Below are positions 27,396 through 35,267 of a DNA stretch of 64,000 nucleotides, one piece after another; the stretch's first letter is position 1; each line of letters begins with the position of its first letter. The stretch lies in the NCBI GenBank assembly GCA_049890035.1, contig JBMHCG010000036.1:120960-184959 (forward strand), written 5' to 3'. The notes beneath the pieces are model-generated. The model did not search any database and was not told the origin of the DNA. It saw only the letters and a list, made by a program, of their open reading frames with translations. The position numbers and the translations under genes are program-made. The stretch comes from UBA11891 sp049890035 (GTDB lineage Bacteria; Bacteroidota; Bacteroidia; Flavobacteriales; Flavobacteriaceae).

Positions 27396-28412
27396 TTATT
27401 TTTTGTTTTGTAGACTCTCTTGACGCTGCCTGAAGATATCGCGTGCTGAAAACATTGCTGCTTTAAAGGAGCCCAAATCGGCTCTTCCTTTGCCAGCGAT
27501 ATCAAAAGCGGTTCCGTGATCGGGGGATGTCCGAACCAAGGGGAGACCCGCTGTGAAATTAACCCCCTGACCAAAAGAAAGTGTTTTGAAAGGAATCAGG
27601 CCCTGGTCGTGATAGATTGCAATAATTCCATCAAAAGCAGCCGCCGTTCCTGAACCAAAAAAACTATCGGCAGCATAGGGCCCATAAACGAGTTTCTCCT
27701 CTTCTTGAATCGCCTGCACAACAGGTCGAATAACGGTGTCATCTTCTTGACCAATAACTCCATCATCCCCCGCATGGGGATTCATCCCCAAAACTGCTAT
27801 TTTGGGTTTTGGTATCCCAAAATCATTTTGCAGGCTTAGATAGAATTCATTTATTGTTTTTCGGATTCGTTCAGCATTAACGGCAGTGCTAACCTCATTG
27901 ACTGGTATGTGATCCGTTACCAATGCAACCCGCAGCGTATCCGCCACCATCACCATAAGACTTTCTGCTTCAAGAGCTGCAGCAAGAAATTGGGTATGAC
28001 CTGGGAACATAAAATCATCTCCTTGTATGGATTTTTTATGGATGGGTGCTGTCACCAATGCGTCTATCACCCCCTTTTTGCTTGCTTCAACAGCTGCCCG
28101 AAGGGAGGCAACGGCCCAGACCCCTGCTTGAGGATCTACTTCACCAAAGTGTAGCTCGTGATTGGGCCCTTCAATAGGGATAAGGTTTAACTTTCCCCTA
28201 TTCAATTTGGACGGGTTGGAAACTGAATGGATGGATGTATGGAGGTTGTAATGTTCTTTTTGATCTTTTACTATGGACAAAGGGGCAAACAATACGGGTG
28301 TGAAAAAATCAAACATACGGCGGTCTTCGAAAATCTTAAGAATGATTTCAAGCCCAATTCCGTTTGGGTCGCCCATCGAAATTCCAAGATTTATTTTTGA
28401 CTCGCTACCCAT
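27396..28412 (-). CDS. pdxA: 4-hydroxythreonine-4-phosphate dehydrogenase
   Basis: NAD-dependent oxidation step in the DXP-dependent pathway to pyridoxal phosphate. At 338 residues it matches the family. Blocks visible are LGISMGDPNGIGLEIILKI, ALVTAPIHKKSIQ, the metal-binding His in FPGHTQFLA, VLGMNPHAGDDGVIG, AIYHDQGLIPFK and RTSPDHGTAFDIAGKG. It is divergent from ribE, with 45 bases between the two starts, so two vitamin genes share one control region. The window also holds PLP users (alr, kynU), but no link beyond cofactor need can be shown. Confidence 0.95.
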   Translation of the reverse strand: MGSESKINLGISMGDPNGIGLEIILKIFEDRRMFDFFTPVLFAPLSIVKDQKEHYNLHTSIHSVSNPSKLNRGKLNLIPIEGPNHELHFGEVDPQAGVWAVASLRAAVEASKKGVIDALVTAPIHKKSIQGDDFMFPGHTQFLAAALEAESLMVMVADTLRVALVTDHIPVNEVSTAVNAERIRKTINEFYLSLQNDFGIPKPKIAVLGMNPHAGDDGVIGQEDDTVIRPVVQAIQEEEKLVYGPYAADSFFGSGTAAAFDGIIAIYHDQGLIPFKTLSFGQGVNFTAGLPLVRTSPDHGTAFDIAGKGRADLGSFKAAMFSARDIFRQRQESLQNKK

Positions 28413-28437
28413 AACGGTATTTTTACTTTAATTTCGC

Positions 28438-28445
28438 CAAAGGTA
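28438..28445 (-). promoter_or_regulatory. Candidate -7 box for pdxA
   Basis: On the minus strand TACCTTTG fits TANNTTTG and lies 25 bases before the pdxA ATG. The -33 place holds CTG rather than TTG. Confidence 0.3.
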
Positions 28446-28457
28446 AAGAAAACAAAG

Positions 28458-29042
28458 ATGTTTACAGGAATAATAGAGACCTTAGGAACAGTCGTAGAAA
28501 TTGAAAAAGAGGAAGAAAACATTCATTTTCGACTGCAAAGTTCCCTTGCCCAAGAACTCAAAATTGATCAAAGTCTTGCACATAATGGTGTTTGTTTAAC
28601 CGTCGTTGCACTAGAGGACGATACCTATACTGTGACGGCCATCCAAGAGACATTGAATAAAACGAACTTAGGGACCTGGCAAGTTGGTGATTTGATCAAT
28701 CTAGAGCGTGCTATGCTGCTCTCCGCACGTCTGGATGGACATTTGGTTCAGGGACATGTGGACCAAACAGCCACCTGTGTGGCTCAGTCATCCGAAGCCG
28801 GAAGCTGGCACTACACTTTTGAATACGATCCAAAATACAATCAGGTGACTATTGAAAAGGGTTCTATTACGGTGAATGGTGTTAGCCTGACTGTGGTGGA
28901 TTCTCTTGCCAATCAGTTTTCAGTAGCTATCATTCCCTACACCTATAAACATACTAACTTTCATTGTTTTGAAATAGGGACACAAGTCAACCTTGAATTT
29001 GATTTGATTGGAAAATACATTAACCGTCTAATGAAGCTATAA
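28458..29042 (+). CDS. ribE: Riboflavin synthase, alpha chain
   Basis: Dismutates two 6,7-dimethyl-8-ribityllumazine molecules into riboflavin. At 194 residues it contains the two tandem lumazine-binding repeats: the first starts MFTGIIETLGTV with NGVCLTVV near residue 50, the second has LVQGHVDQTATC near 97 and VNGVSLTVVDS near 145. No FMN riboswitch-like structure is visible in the 45-base gap to pdxA. The antiporter gene follows after 28 bases and may be co-transcribed. Confidence 0.96.
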   Translation: MFTGIIETLGTVVEIEKEEENIHFRLQSSLAQELKIDQSLAHNGVCLTVVALEDDTYTVTAIQETLNKTNLGTWQVGDLINLERAMLLSARLDGHLVQGHVDQTATCVAQSSEAGSWHYTFEYDPKYNQVTIEKGSITVNGVSLTVVDSLANQFSVAIIPYTYKHTNFHCFEIGTQVNLEFDLIGKYINRLMKL

Positions 29043-29070
29043 TTTCATTAATTTACATCAAATTATAATT

Positions 29071-30339
29071 ATGGGGATTTTAGAATTATCAACTATATTA
29101 ATTACGTTAGCCGCTTTTTTTTCATTGGTAAACATCCGTTTGCTCAAACTACCGACCACGATTGGACTGATGGTGCTGGCATTAGCCCTCTCCCTATCTA
29201 TTATGGGGATTGGTGCGCTCTATCCGCCTCTTATGGAGGCCGTTGTTACAACGACCACTGAATTTGATTTTAGTGAATTATTGGTCGATGTGATGCTTCC
29301 TTTTTTACTATTTGCTGGAGCAATCAGTGTAAATGTTCACGAACTATTGAAAGACAAATTGACCATTTTGTTGTTAGCATCTTTTGGGGTAATTTTTTCA
29401 ACTTTTGCTATAGGAACGGCATTGCACTGGCTCGTTTCACTTCCCAATTTTGGACTGAGTACCTTGGGTCTGAGTTACGTAGATTGTTTGCTTTTCGGTG
29501 CCCTTATTGCTCCCACAGATCCCATAGCGGTGTTGGCTATGGTTAAAAAAATGAACTTATCTTCTATTACGGAAACCCGTATTGCTGGGGAGTCTTTATT
29601 CAATGACGGCATTGGTGTTGTTGTTTTTTTAACCCTTTTAAATATCCAATCGGAGGGGATTGCCAACATTTCAGCGACAAGTGTAGCAAGTTTGTTCGCA
29701 ACCGAAGTTATTGGAGGGGTTTTGCTGGGTGCATTAATGGGTTATTTAGGCCTGCGTTTGGTAAAGTATATCGAAAATGAATTTGTTGAGCTGGAAGTAT
29801 TGATTACGCTTTCTATGGTATTACTCCTACCCATAATTGCTCACTATTTTCATTTTTCTGCTGTTCTTGGGATTGTCGTGATGGGATTGTTCTTGAATCA
29901 AAACATCGATACAGACGATAAAAAAGAGGGCTTACAAAAAGCCATGGGAGACTATGTGTACAAATTTTGGCATTTGTTGGACGAAACCCTCAACGCGATC
30001 CTATTTATTCTCATTGGATTGGAAATTATCACCATTGCTGCAGGATTTAAAGCTTCCTATCTGGTAGCGGCATTGTTTGTTATTGTCGTAGCTGTAATTG
30101 CAAGGGGCATCGGGGTGGCCTTACCGATTGCTTTCCTTTCAATATGGAAACAGTTTGAGCGTAAGACAGCCTTAATCATCACTTGGGGTGGCCTTCGCGG
30201 AGGGCTCAGTGTAGCCCTTGCCTTGAACTTACCCGATGCTATGGGAGCAGGAAAATCTCTTATTTTACTGCTGACATACGCGGTGGTTCTTTTTACTATT
30301 TTGGGTCAGGGGCTAACGCTCAAAAAATTGGCTCAATAG
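29071..30339 (+). CDS. Na+/H+ antiporter, CPA1 family
   Basis: A 422-residue inner-membrane protein with about 12 hydrophobic segments, exchanging Na+ for protons for pH and salt control, which suits a marine habitat. The conserved ion-site motif is APTDPIAVLAMVKKM near residue 150, followed by GESLFNDGIGVVVFL near 168. The later TWGGLRGGLSVALAL near 370 is the CPA1 signature. The C terminus ends shortly after the last membrane segment, so there is no large cytoplasmic tail. A separate small transcription unit begins right after its stop. Confidence 0.93.
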   Translation: MGILELSTILITLAAFFSLVNIRLLKLPTTIGLMVLALALSLSIMGIGALYPPLMEAVVTTTTEFDFSELLVDVMLPFLLFAGAISVNVHELLKDKLTILLLASFGVIFSTFAIGTALHWLVSLPNFGLSTLGLSYVDCLLFGALIAPTDPIAVLAMVKKMNLSSITETRIAGESLFNDGIGVVVFLTLLNIQSEGIANISATSVASLFATEVIGGVLLGALMGYLGLRLVKYIENEFVELEVLITLSMVLLLPIIAHYFHFSAVLGIVVMGLFLNQNIDTDDKKEGLQKAMGDYVYKFWHLLDETLNAILFILIGLEIITIAAGFKASYLVAALFVIVVAVIARGIGVALPIAFLSIWKQFERKTALIITWGGLRGGLSVALALNLPDAMGAGKSLILLLTYAVVLFTILGQGLTLKKLAQ

Positions 30340-30340
30340 T

Positions 30341-30372
30341 TTTCAGCTACTCAAAAACAATTCCTACTTTTG
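30341..30372 (+). promoter_or_regulatory. Candidate promoter of the 30.4-kb small gene
   Basis: TTTC at 30341-30344, a 20-base spacer, then TACTTTTG at 30365-30372, a full match to TANNTTTG. It begins right after the antiporter stop and would start RNA near 30379. Confidence 0.4.
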
Positions 30373-30420
30373 GTATGAGTTTAAAGTGCTGTGACAACAG
30401 TAATGTTTAATTTAATGTAG

Positions 30421-30430
30421 AAAGGAGGTG
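30421..30430 (+). promoter_or_regulatory. Perfect Shine-Dalgarno sequence
   Basis: AAAGGAGGTG is complementary over its whole length to the 3' end of 16S rRNA and stands 4 bases before an ATG at 30435. Bacteroidota rarely use such sites, and I saw no comparable one before the other genes here. Confidence 0.55.
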
Positions 30431-30434
30431 TCTT

Positions 30435-30500
30435 ATGTCTAATGATAATTATTTAAGGAATGATTCAAGACTACGGCTCCTCACAACTGAGGCCTTGTAG
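30435..30500 (+). CDS. 21-codon small ORF in a structured transcript
   Basis: ATG to TAG, encoding a 21-residue peptide with the opening MSNDNYLRNDSRL and the end TTEAL. It is hydrophilic, with no signal peptide or membrane segment. Support for translation comes from the exact Shine-Dalgarno sequence just upstream. Support for a separate transcript comes from a consensus-like promoter at 30341-30372 and a terminator at 30525-30557. Most of the ORF lies within a long imperfect hairpin (30455-30514). It could be a functional small protein, a leader peptide, or chance within a regulatory RNA. No homologue is recognised. Confidence 0.4.
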   Translation: MSNDNYLRNDSRLRLLTTEAL

Positions 30501-30514
30501 GAATCATATCCTTA
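30455..30514 (+). ncRNA. Long nested hairpin in the small transcript
   Basis: The outer arms AAGGA/TCCTT and ATGATTC/GAATCAT (one bulged base) enclose CTAC/GTAG, GG/CC and an inner CCTCA/TGAGG stem with loop CAAC. Five nested helices over 60 bases in this order are unlikely by chance. The structure covers codons 7-21 of the small ORF and its stop. It may be a regulatory or small RNA element. Its strand is inferred from the promoter and terminator. Confidence 0.45.
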
Positions 30515-31774
30515 TCTACTTTTAAAAGCAGGTCGATGGGCCTGCTTTCTTTTTTTCTCCCAGTCATAAACCTGCCGCCCGAGTGCTCCCAAGAAAGGAA
30601 ATCCTAACGTATCATACTCATAGGTATCATCATTAAAAATTCCATTTTTATTGACATACACAGTGGCTGTAAGGAAAAACTCCAAGCCCTCCTTGGTATT
30701 TTTAAAATACGCGGTGTCGGTCAATGTCCCATAGGCATCCCCAACTTTATTGTAGACGCGAATTTCTGGAGTCATCTTCCCTGGAGTGTCTCCAAACATT
30801 AAAAATTTTACATAACTATCATAATAGCCATCCTTGGTGGTATAGCTTGGGTATTCACTTTCCAGAGTGTTGCGACTCATCCAATACCTAAGGAATTTAT
30901 AATCTTCTTCTGCTAAAGCAAAACGTTGCTTTTCAGGAAATACTTCAGGAAAAATAAGACGTTGCAGAATGCCTTCTAATGTTCTAATGGAAATACGGTT
31001 TTTCTTTCGAAAATCCATGGGTTGTGCTACCAACACGCCCTCTTTTATAAAACCGTTCCCTGGACGAACCCCTTGTAGCCTTTCGTTCGTCTTATCAAAT
31101 AAAGATGTTTTCGATTCTTGTTCATAAATTATACCCGAAGGACTCGAAAAAACATATTCCCAAGTGTTGACATTATCTGCCCCAAAAAGAAATTTATGGT
31201 GAATTTGAATTTCTTTAAGCCCTTTTTCTCGTAATTGATCGTTGATATAGTCTCTTCCCAAAAAGTCAAAGAGATAGTTGTATGCATCGTTGTCACTAAC
31301 TAAAAAAACTTTCTTGATCAAATGAGCGATCGTCAATTTGTTCTGGGGGTGGGTGCTATCCTGATCCGCAATAATCCTATCACGGCAAGAAGTTCGGATA
31401 AGAAAAGGGGTTTGAGCATTAACTGCTATTCCTTTTTCTTGTAATTCGCGAAGTTTTTGCAAGGCCAAAGCTGCGACTGGTAATTTTGCCGTACTGGCTG
31501 GGTAGAAATATCGATCTTCTTCGACTCCATACTCATAGGATCGAAAACGGGGTTGGCCTAAAGAATCTCGATGGATTTGCGTATACCGGATTTGGACGTT
31601 ATGAGATGTGATGTTCTCTACAATTGCTGCAATTGCCGGTTCTTTGGATGAAAGAATGGTAGGCAGTGGATTTCCAGAACTGCACGCCACAAAAAAGAAG
31701 CATAAAAGTGCTGCAAATCCTTTTGAATATGCAATTGATTTTAATTCGATAGACTTTACAATTGTTTTATTCAT
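30512..31774 (-). CDS. Class-A beta-lactamase-like serine hydrolase lipoprotein
   Basis: A predicted lipid-anchored serine hydrolase of the penicillin-binding/beta-lactamase fold. The ATG at 31774 gives 420 residues, and another ATG at 31783 would add three. The signal ends FFFVACSSG, with lipidated Cys31. SxxK is Ser94-Thr-Ala-Lys97 in YPASTAKLPVAALAL. The SDN motif is at 160-162 in FLVSDNDAYNYL. At 420 residues it is longer than true beta-lactamases (about 290), and a clear KTG motif was not seen, so peptidoglycan or ester hydrolysis is as likely as antibiotic resistance. It is divergent from the RimB-like protease gene. Confidence 0.82.
   Translation of the reverse strand: MNKTIVKSIELKSIAYSKGFAALLCFFFVACSSGNPLPTILSSKEPAIAAIVENITSHNVQIRYTQIHRDSLGQPRFRSYEYGVEEDRYFYPASTAKLPVAALALQKLRELQEKGIAVNAQTPFLIRTSCRDRIIADQDSTHPQNKLTIAHLIKKVFLVSDNDAYNYLFDFLGRDYINDQLREKGLKEIQIHHKFLFGADNVNTWEYVFSSPSGIIYEQESKTSLFDKTNERLQGVRPGNGFIKEGVLVAQPMDFRKKNRISIRTLEGILQRLIFPEVFPEKQRFALAEEDYKFLRYWMSRNTLESEYPSYTTKDGYYDSYVKFLMFGDTPGKMTPEIRVYNKVGDAYGTLTDTAYFKNTKEGLEFFLTATVYVNKNGIFNDDTYEYDTLGFPFLGALGRQVYDWEKKRKQAHRPAFKSR
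30525..30557 (+). terminator. Terminator of the small transcript, inside the end of the serine-hydrolase gene
   Basis: AAAGCAGG, an 8-base loop, CCTGCTTT, then CTTTTTTTTC. It overlaps the last codons of the convergent hydrolase gene. In the minus direction the tail is TTTTAAAAG, which is weaker. Confidence 0.6.
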
Positions 31775-31819
31775 AAACGTCATTTTGCATTCAGTAAATG
31801 CGTAAAATTGCAAAAAAAA

Positions 31820-32272
31820 ATGAGTGCTGCAAATGTCATAGGAAATCAAGAATGGTGCCGTTTTGAACAACTTCAAATTCCCGCCATCAAAGCACGGGTC
31901 GATTCGGGTGCCAAAACATCTTCTATTCAAGCGATCAATATCAAACGCTATTTCGTTGGAGGTGAGGCATGGGTCGAGTTTGAGGTGAATCCAATTCAGG
32001 ACAACCGCAGTATTGCCGTGCGTTGCCATGCCAAAATTATAGATACTCGAATGGTGAAAAGTTCTTCTGGGGTCGCTCAAAAACGTTATGTTATCAAAAC
32101 ACCTTTGGAGATTGGAAATCACAGTTTTGACATTGAACTGACATTAGCCAATAGAGACGCCATGGATTTTCATATGCTACTTGGTCGAGAGGCTATGTCT
32201 CATTTTATGATCAATCCAACCGAGTCGTTTCTGTTGGGGAACTATACTGAGTCCGAAGCTCAGGATTTTTAA
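31820..32272 (+). CDS. RimK-associated retropepsin-like zinc protease
   Basis: A 150-residue member of the family found beside rimK (PF05618, sometimes called RimB), which has a retropepsin-like fold. The ATG at 31820 gives the expected start, while a TTG at 31808 opens the same frame. The active-site motif is VDSGAKTSSI, with Asp28. FHMLLGREAM near the end is the second conserved block. RimK adds glutamates to ribosomal protein S6, and the partner protease is thought to trim or activate this. Here rimK follows 27 bases downstream but is broken, so the pair may no longer work. Confidence 0.85.
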   Translation: MSAANVIGNQEWCRFEQLQIPAIKARVDSGAKTSSIQAINIKRYFVGGEAWVEFEVNPIQDNRSIAVRCHAKIIDTRMVKSSSGVAQKRYVIKTPLEIGNHSFDIELTLANRDAMDFHMLLGREAMSHFMINPTESFLLGNYTESEAQDF

Positions 32273-32299
32273 AGTTATCTGGTTCGAAAAAAGTCCGGG

Positions 32300-33170
32300 T
32301 TGAAATTGGCATTGTTAGCGACCAATAAAGATTTGTATAGCAACAAACGCATCCTAGAAGCAGCGCACGCAAGAGGTCACGAAATTCACTTCTACAATAT
32401 TCAATATTGCTATATGCGATTGGATGCGACAACTCCCGAAGTCCGCTATCGCGGTGGTAGTATCCTGGAAGGGATCGATGCTGTAATTCCACGCATCCGT
32501 CCTAGCATGACTTTTTACGGCTGTGCTTTGTTGCGTCAGTTCGATTCTTTAGGAACTTATTGTCTAAATTCTGCACAAGCCATTTCTGAATCAAGAGACA
32601 AACTATTTACTTCACAAATCTTTACAAAAAATAAAATTCAAATCCCCATTAGACACAAAGGACTTGATTGAAATGGTGGGTGGTGCCCCCTTGATCATTA
32701 AACTCTTGGAAAGTGCACAGGGAAAGGGTGTCGTGTCTGCTGAAACAAATAAAGCGGCCGAAAGTGTGATCAATGCATTCAAGAGTTTGCAAGCTAATAT
32801 TTTAGTGCAAGAATTCATAAAAGAAGCGGAGGGTAAGGACATTCGCTGCTTTGTCATCAACGGTAAGGTGGTTGCGGCCATACAGCGACAGGCACCCAAA
32901 GGGGAGTTCCGTTCCAATCTCCACCAAGGCGGCATCGCAACGAAAGTGAAAATAACTACAGATGAAAAACGCTTGGCAATCAAATCTGCAAAAGCCTTTA
33001 ATTTATCCGTTGCAGGCGTAGATATCATTCGCTCCAACAAAGGCCCTCTGGTTCTTGAAGTAAATTCCTCCCCTGGACTTGAGGGTATTGAAAATGCTAC
33101 GGGTAAAGACATTGCTAATGAGATGATTCTCGCTATAGAAAAAAAACTGAATTATGTGGCTACTCCCTAA
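32300..33170 (+). pseudogene. rimK: Ribosomal protein S6 glutamate ligase, frameshifted
   Basis: ATP-grasp ligase that adds glutamate to the C terminus of ribosomal protein S6. The first part (from the TTG at 32300) reads as RimK (KLALLATNKDLYSNKRILEA; IPRIRPSMTFYG; SESRDKLFTSQIF) but stops at 32671. The ATP-grasp part continues in another frame (DLIEMVGGAPLIIKLLE; VQEFIKEAEGKDIRCFVING; LEVNSSPGLEGIE) to 33170. About 8 residues between the two, found in E. coli RimK, are missing. A 23-base deletion between two TCCCCATTA-like copies fits both the missing residues and the frame change. The rest is well conserved, so the loss is recent or an assembly error. Confidence 0.85.
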
Positions 33171-34147
33171 TCTACAGGGACAATTCGTAAATTACGGATG
33201 CAGGCTGTGAAGGGATATCTGGGTTGGTCATTATCATTCAGATCCCCGGGATATTTTGTCAAGACAAGCGTAAAATCATCTACTTGAGGCAATTCAATAA
33301 CAACTTGCCGAAATTCCGTTCGGTCAACATTTCCGTTCTCCCACAAAGCAGGAATGTCTTCCGACGACAAGCCTGCTGGAATCGTTGCACTTGGATACAT
33401 GCTTATACCCAATTTGGGACTCCCCATATCTTGGTTGGGAAAAATTTGAAAATCGTATTTGAATTCAAAAATCAGGTTTTTTCTCCCCGTGCCAAAACCC
33501 GTAAAAGACTTAGCTATTTTGGTAACTCCCGTGTTTGTATAAAAAGCCACTAAACTTTCCATACACGTAGAAAAAGTACCCTCAGGGGGGAATGCCCAGC
33601 CTACCGATCCTACAGATTCCCAAGACGTCCAGTTTTGTCGATCGTCGTTATAGAAGATTTCCACATAATCTTCACTTTTTTCGGTATCCAATACGCGGCT
33701 GTTTGACGCGCCATGCAACACATCATATTTTCCAAAAAAACGATAGGGGACTGTAACACTAAACGGTATTGAAGATTTGATCCCTCCGTAAACTGTTTGC
33801 TCGTCAATACGGCTGCTTAAATAATTTGTCGTGCTTACTGTATAGGTGATACTCCCTGTTGTTGTAATGGGGTCTGCCCCTTGAAAGACCCATACCAAAC
33901 TGTCAAAATTTCGTGTTTTTGTAATATACGTAATTTCGAGTGTGTCTCTCTCATCCACCAAATTTTGAGAGAAACTTACACGATTGTCTGAAGAAATGAA
34001 ATCACTATCGATACTTCCTGAATTTCCATCCGTGTAATTGGTGCGTGCAATAATTGTGGAAACCGTATCTTCTGGAGCAGGGACCAAAGGTGTTTTTGTG
34101 CAGGAAACACTTAAGAATAAAACGATAAGAAAAACATAGTTTTTCAT
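33167..34147 (-). CDS. Hypothetical lipoprotein
   Basis: A 326-residue protein from the ATG at 34147 (an in-frame ATG at 34162 adds five residues). The lipoprotein signal ends LFLSVSCTK. The mature part begins with a Thr/Ser/Pro-rich linker, then beta-rich sequence with a PKD-like strand pattern (ITYITKTRNFDSLVWVFQGA), a segment with conserved-looking WTSWESVGSVGWAFPPEG, and FEFKYDFQIFPN. No catalytic motif is recognised, and it may be a surface-binding protein. Its stop shares four bases (CTAA) with the convergent rimK remnant. A TACTTTTG -7-like box lies at 34167-34160. Confidence 0.7.
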   Translation of the reverse strand: MKNYVFLIVLFLSVSCTKTPLVPAPEDTVSTIIARTNYTDGNSGSIDSDFISSDNRVSFSQNLVDERDTLEITYITKTRNFDSLVWVFQGADPITTTGSITYTVSTTNYLSSRIDEQTVYGGIKSSIPFSVTVPYRFFGKYDVLHGASNSRVLDTEKSEDYVEIFYNDDRQNWTSWESVGSVGWAFPPEGTFSTCMESLVAFYTNTGVTKIAKSFTGFGTGRKNLIFEFKYDFQIFPNQDMGSPKLGISMYPSATIPAGLSSEDIPALWENGNVDRTEFRQVVIELPQVDDFTLVLTKYPGDLNDNDQPRYPFTACIRNLRIVPVD

Positions 34148-34159
34148 TGGCCAATAAGA

Positions 34160-34167
34160 CAAAAGTA
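34160..34167 (-). promoter_or_regulatory. Candidate -7 box for the hypothetical lipoprotein
   Basis: On the minus strand TACTTTTG fits TANNTTTG, 12 bases before the ATG at 34147. No clear TTG is present at the expected distance upstream. Confidence 0.3.
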
Positions 34168-34271
34168 CAAAATACCTGTACCCTTTGTTCCCTATTGTGT
34201 TTTAATTAACTAAAGAAATGATTTCCTTTGAAAAGTAATTTTCAACCCGTTGGGTATAATTTCTCTTTCTA

Positions 34272-34826
34272 ATGGGAAAACAACTTTTTGGTCAACGATA
34301 CGAAACACAACCTTACACCGCTTTGGGTTCTATTGGCGAACTAGAGATTCGGTTTTACCCTCCTTCAATTAAAGCACTTACCCTCGGAATAAAAGGAAAG
34401 AATCACAATTTTTCAAAGCTTTTCAATTACATTGCTCAAGGCAACACTTCAGGGACTAAAATTGCGATGACCACCCCTGTATATCTAGAAGACGAAAAGG
34501 GTTTGGCAAAAATGGCTTTTGTTTTGCCCCAAAAGTACCTCCACAAAAAAGCTCCAACACCGTTGTGTTCTGACATCAAAATAGCAACTGATTCGGGTGG
34601 CTATTTCGCTGCCCTTCGATTTGGTGGCTTTAACACGCAAAGAAAAACTGACAAACAGCTCTATAAACTTCGTTGCATCCTCAAAAAAAAAGGCATTGGA
34701 ACAAAAGGAACAGGGAAGATACTTGGGTACAACAGCCCTTTTACTCTTGTCTGCCGACGCAATGAAGTTTTGTTTGAAGTCGAAAGAAAAACACTTCCCA
34801 CATCAATTTTGTATGAGTTAAATTAG
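34272..34826 (+). CDS. SOUL-family heme-binding protein
   Basis: A 184-residue member of the SOUL/HEBP family. The recognisable parts are FGQRYETQPYTALGSIGELEIRFYPPS cut at its strand borders (for example LEIRFYPPS), the long middle GTKIAMTTPVYLED, MAFVLPQKYLHKKAP and the late GYNSPFTL. SOUL proteins bind tetrapyrroles, but bacterial roles are poorly known. There is no signal peptide, so it is probably cytoplasmic. It is transcribed alone, and its stop shares four bases (TTAG) with the convergent membrane-protein gene. Confidence 0.85.
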   Translation: MGKQLFGQRYETQPYTALGSIGELEIRFYPPSIKALTLGIKGKNHNFSKLFNYIAQGNTSGTKIAMTTPVYLEDEKGLAKMAFVLPQKYLHKKAPTPLCSDIKIATDSGGYFAALRFGGFNTQRKTDKQLYKLRCILKKKGIGTKGTGKILGYNSPFTLVCRRNEVLFEVERKTLPTSILYELN

Positions 34827-35206
34827 CCGAATAAAAACTGGTGTAGAAATCGACCTGGAACCAATGTAAATCCACCGGCAATGAGTAATCCGCTAAAATA
34901 CAACAACAGCATGCTGCGTTGGTGCCGCAAAATATTTCCTTTTTGAACTGCATGTATGCTGATTGGGACGGTCATCATAGTGACAAATGAAAGGCAATGG
35001 ATCCACCCGAAATGCCCTAAAAATTGTGGTCCAACGCGTGCTTCCATAAAAAGAGAAACAAAAGAGGAAAAGAAAATCAAAAACATATACAGCTTCCCAA
35101 GAGATTTATGAATCGCTGTTCCTTTGCGAAAAAAGATCAGATAGGCACCGAGAAAAACGCAGGGAAGAATGGTCCCCAAATGTATGAACATTAATTTTTC
35201 GCACAT
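34823..35206 (-). CDS. Small membrane protein, DUF2306-like
   Basis: A 127-residue protein with four predicted membrane segments: LMFIHLGTILPCVFLGAYLIF, LYMFLIFFSSFVSLF, IHCLSFVTMMTVPISIHAV and MLLLYFSGLLIAGGF. The pattern of a His in the first helix, the KGTAIHKSLGKLYM loop, and a later HQRSM resembles DUF2306 membrane proteins of unknown role, some of which may bind heme through the His residues. A SOUL heme-binding gene converges on it, which is a weak hint of shared chemistry. It stands alone and is not in an operon with kynU. Confidence 0.65.
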   Translation of the reverse strand: MCEKLMFIHLGTILPCVFLGAYLIFFRKGTAIHKSLGKLYMFLIFFSSFVSLFMEARVGPQFLGHFGWIHCLSFVTMMTVPISIHAVQKGNILRHQRSMLLLYFSGLLIAGGFTLVPGRFLHQFLFG

Positions 35207-35267
35207 AACATATAAGACTTGAGTAGGTTTGCATAGGTCAAAGTAGTAAAAGTTTAAAAAACTCCTT

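Noticed and set aside
28413..28457. FMN riboswitch before ribE
   Set aside because: The gap is only 45 bases and lacks the conserved RFN stems; too short for the aptamer.
30512..31774. True antibiotic-inactivating beta-lactamase
   Set aside because: SxxK and SDN are present, but the protein is far longer than class A enzymes and a clear KTG box was not found, so only a serine hydrolase of that fold is claimed.
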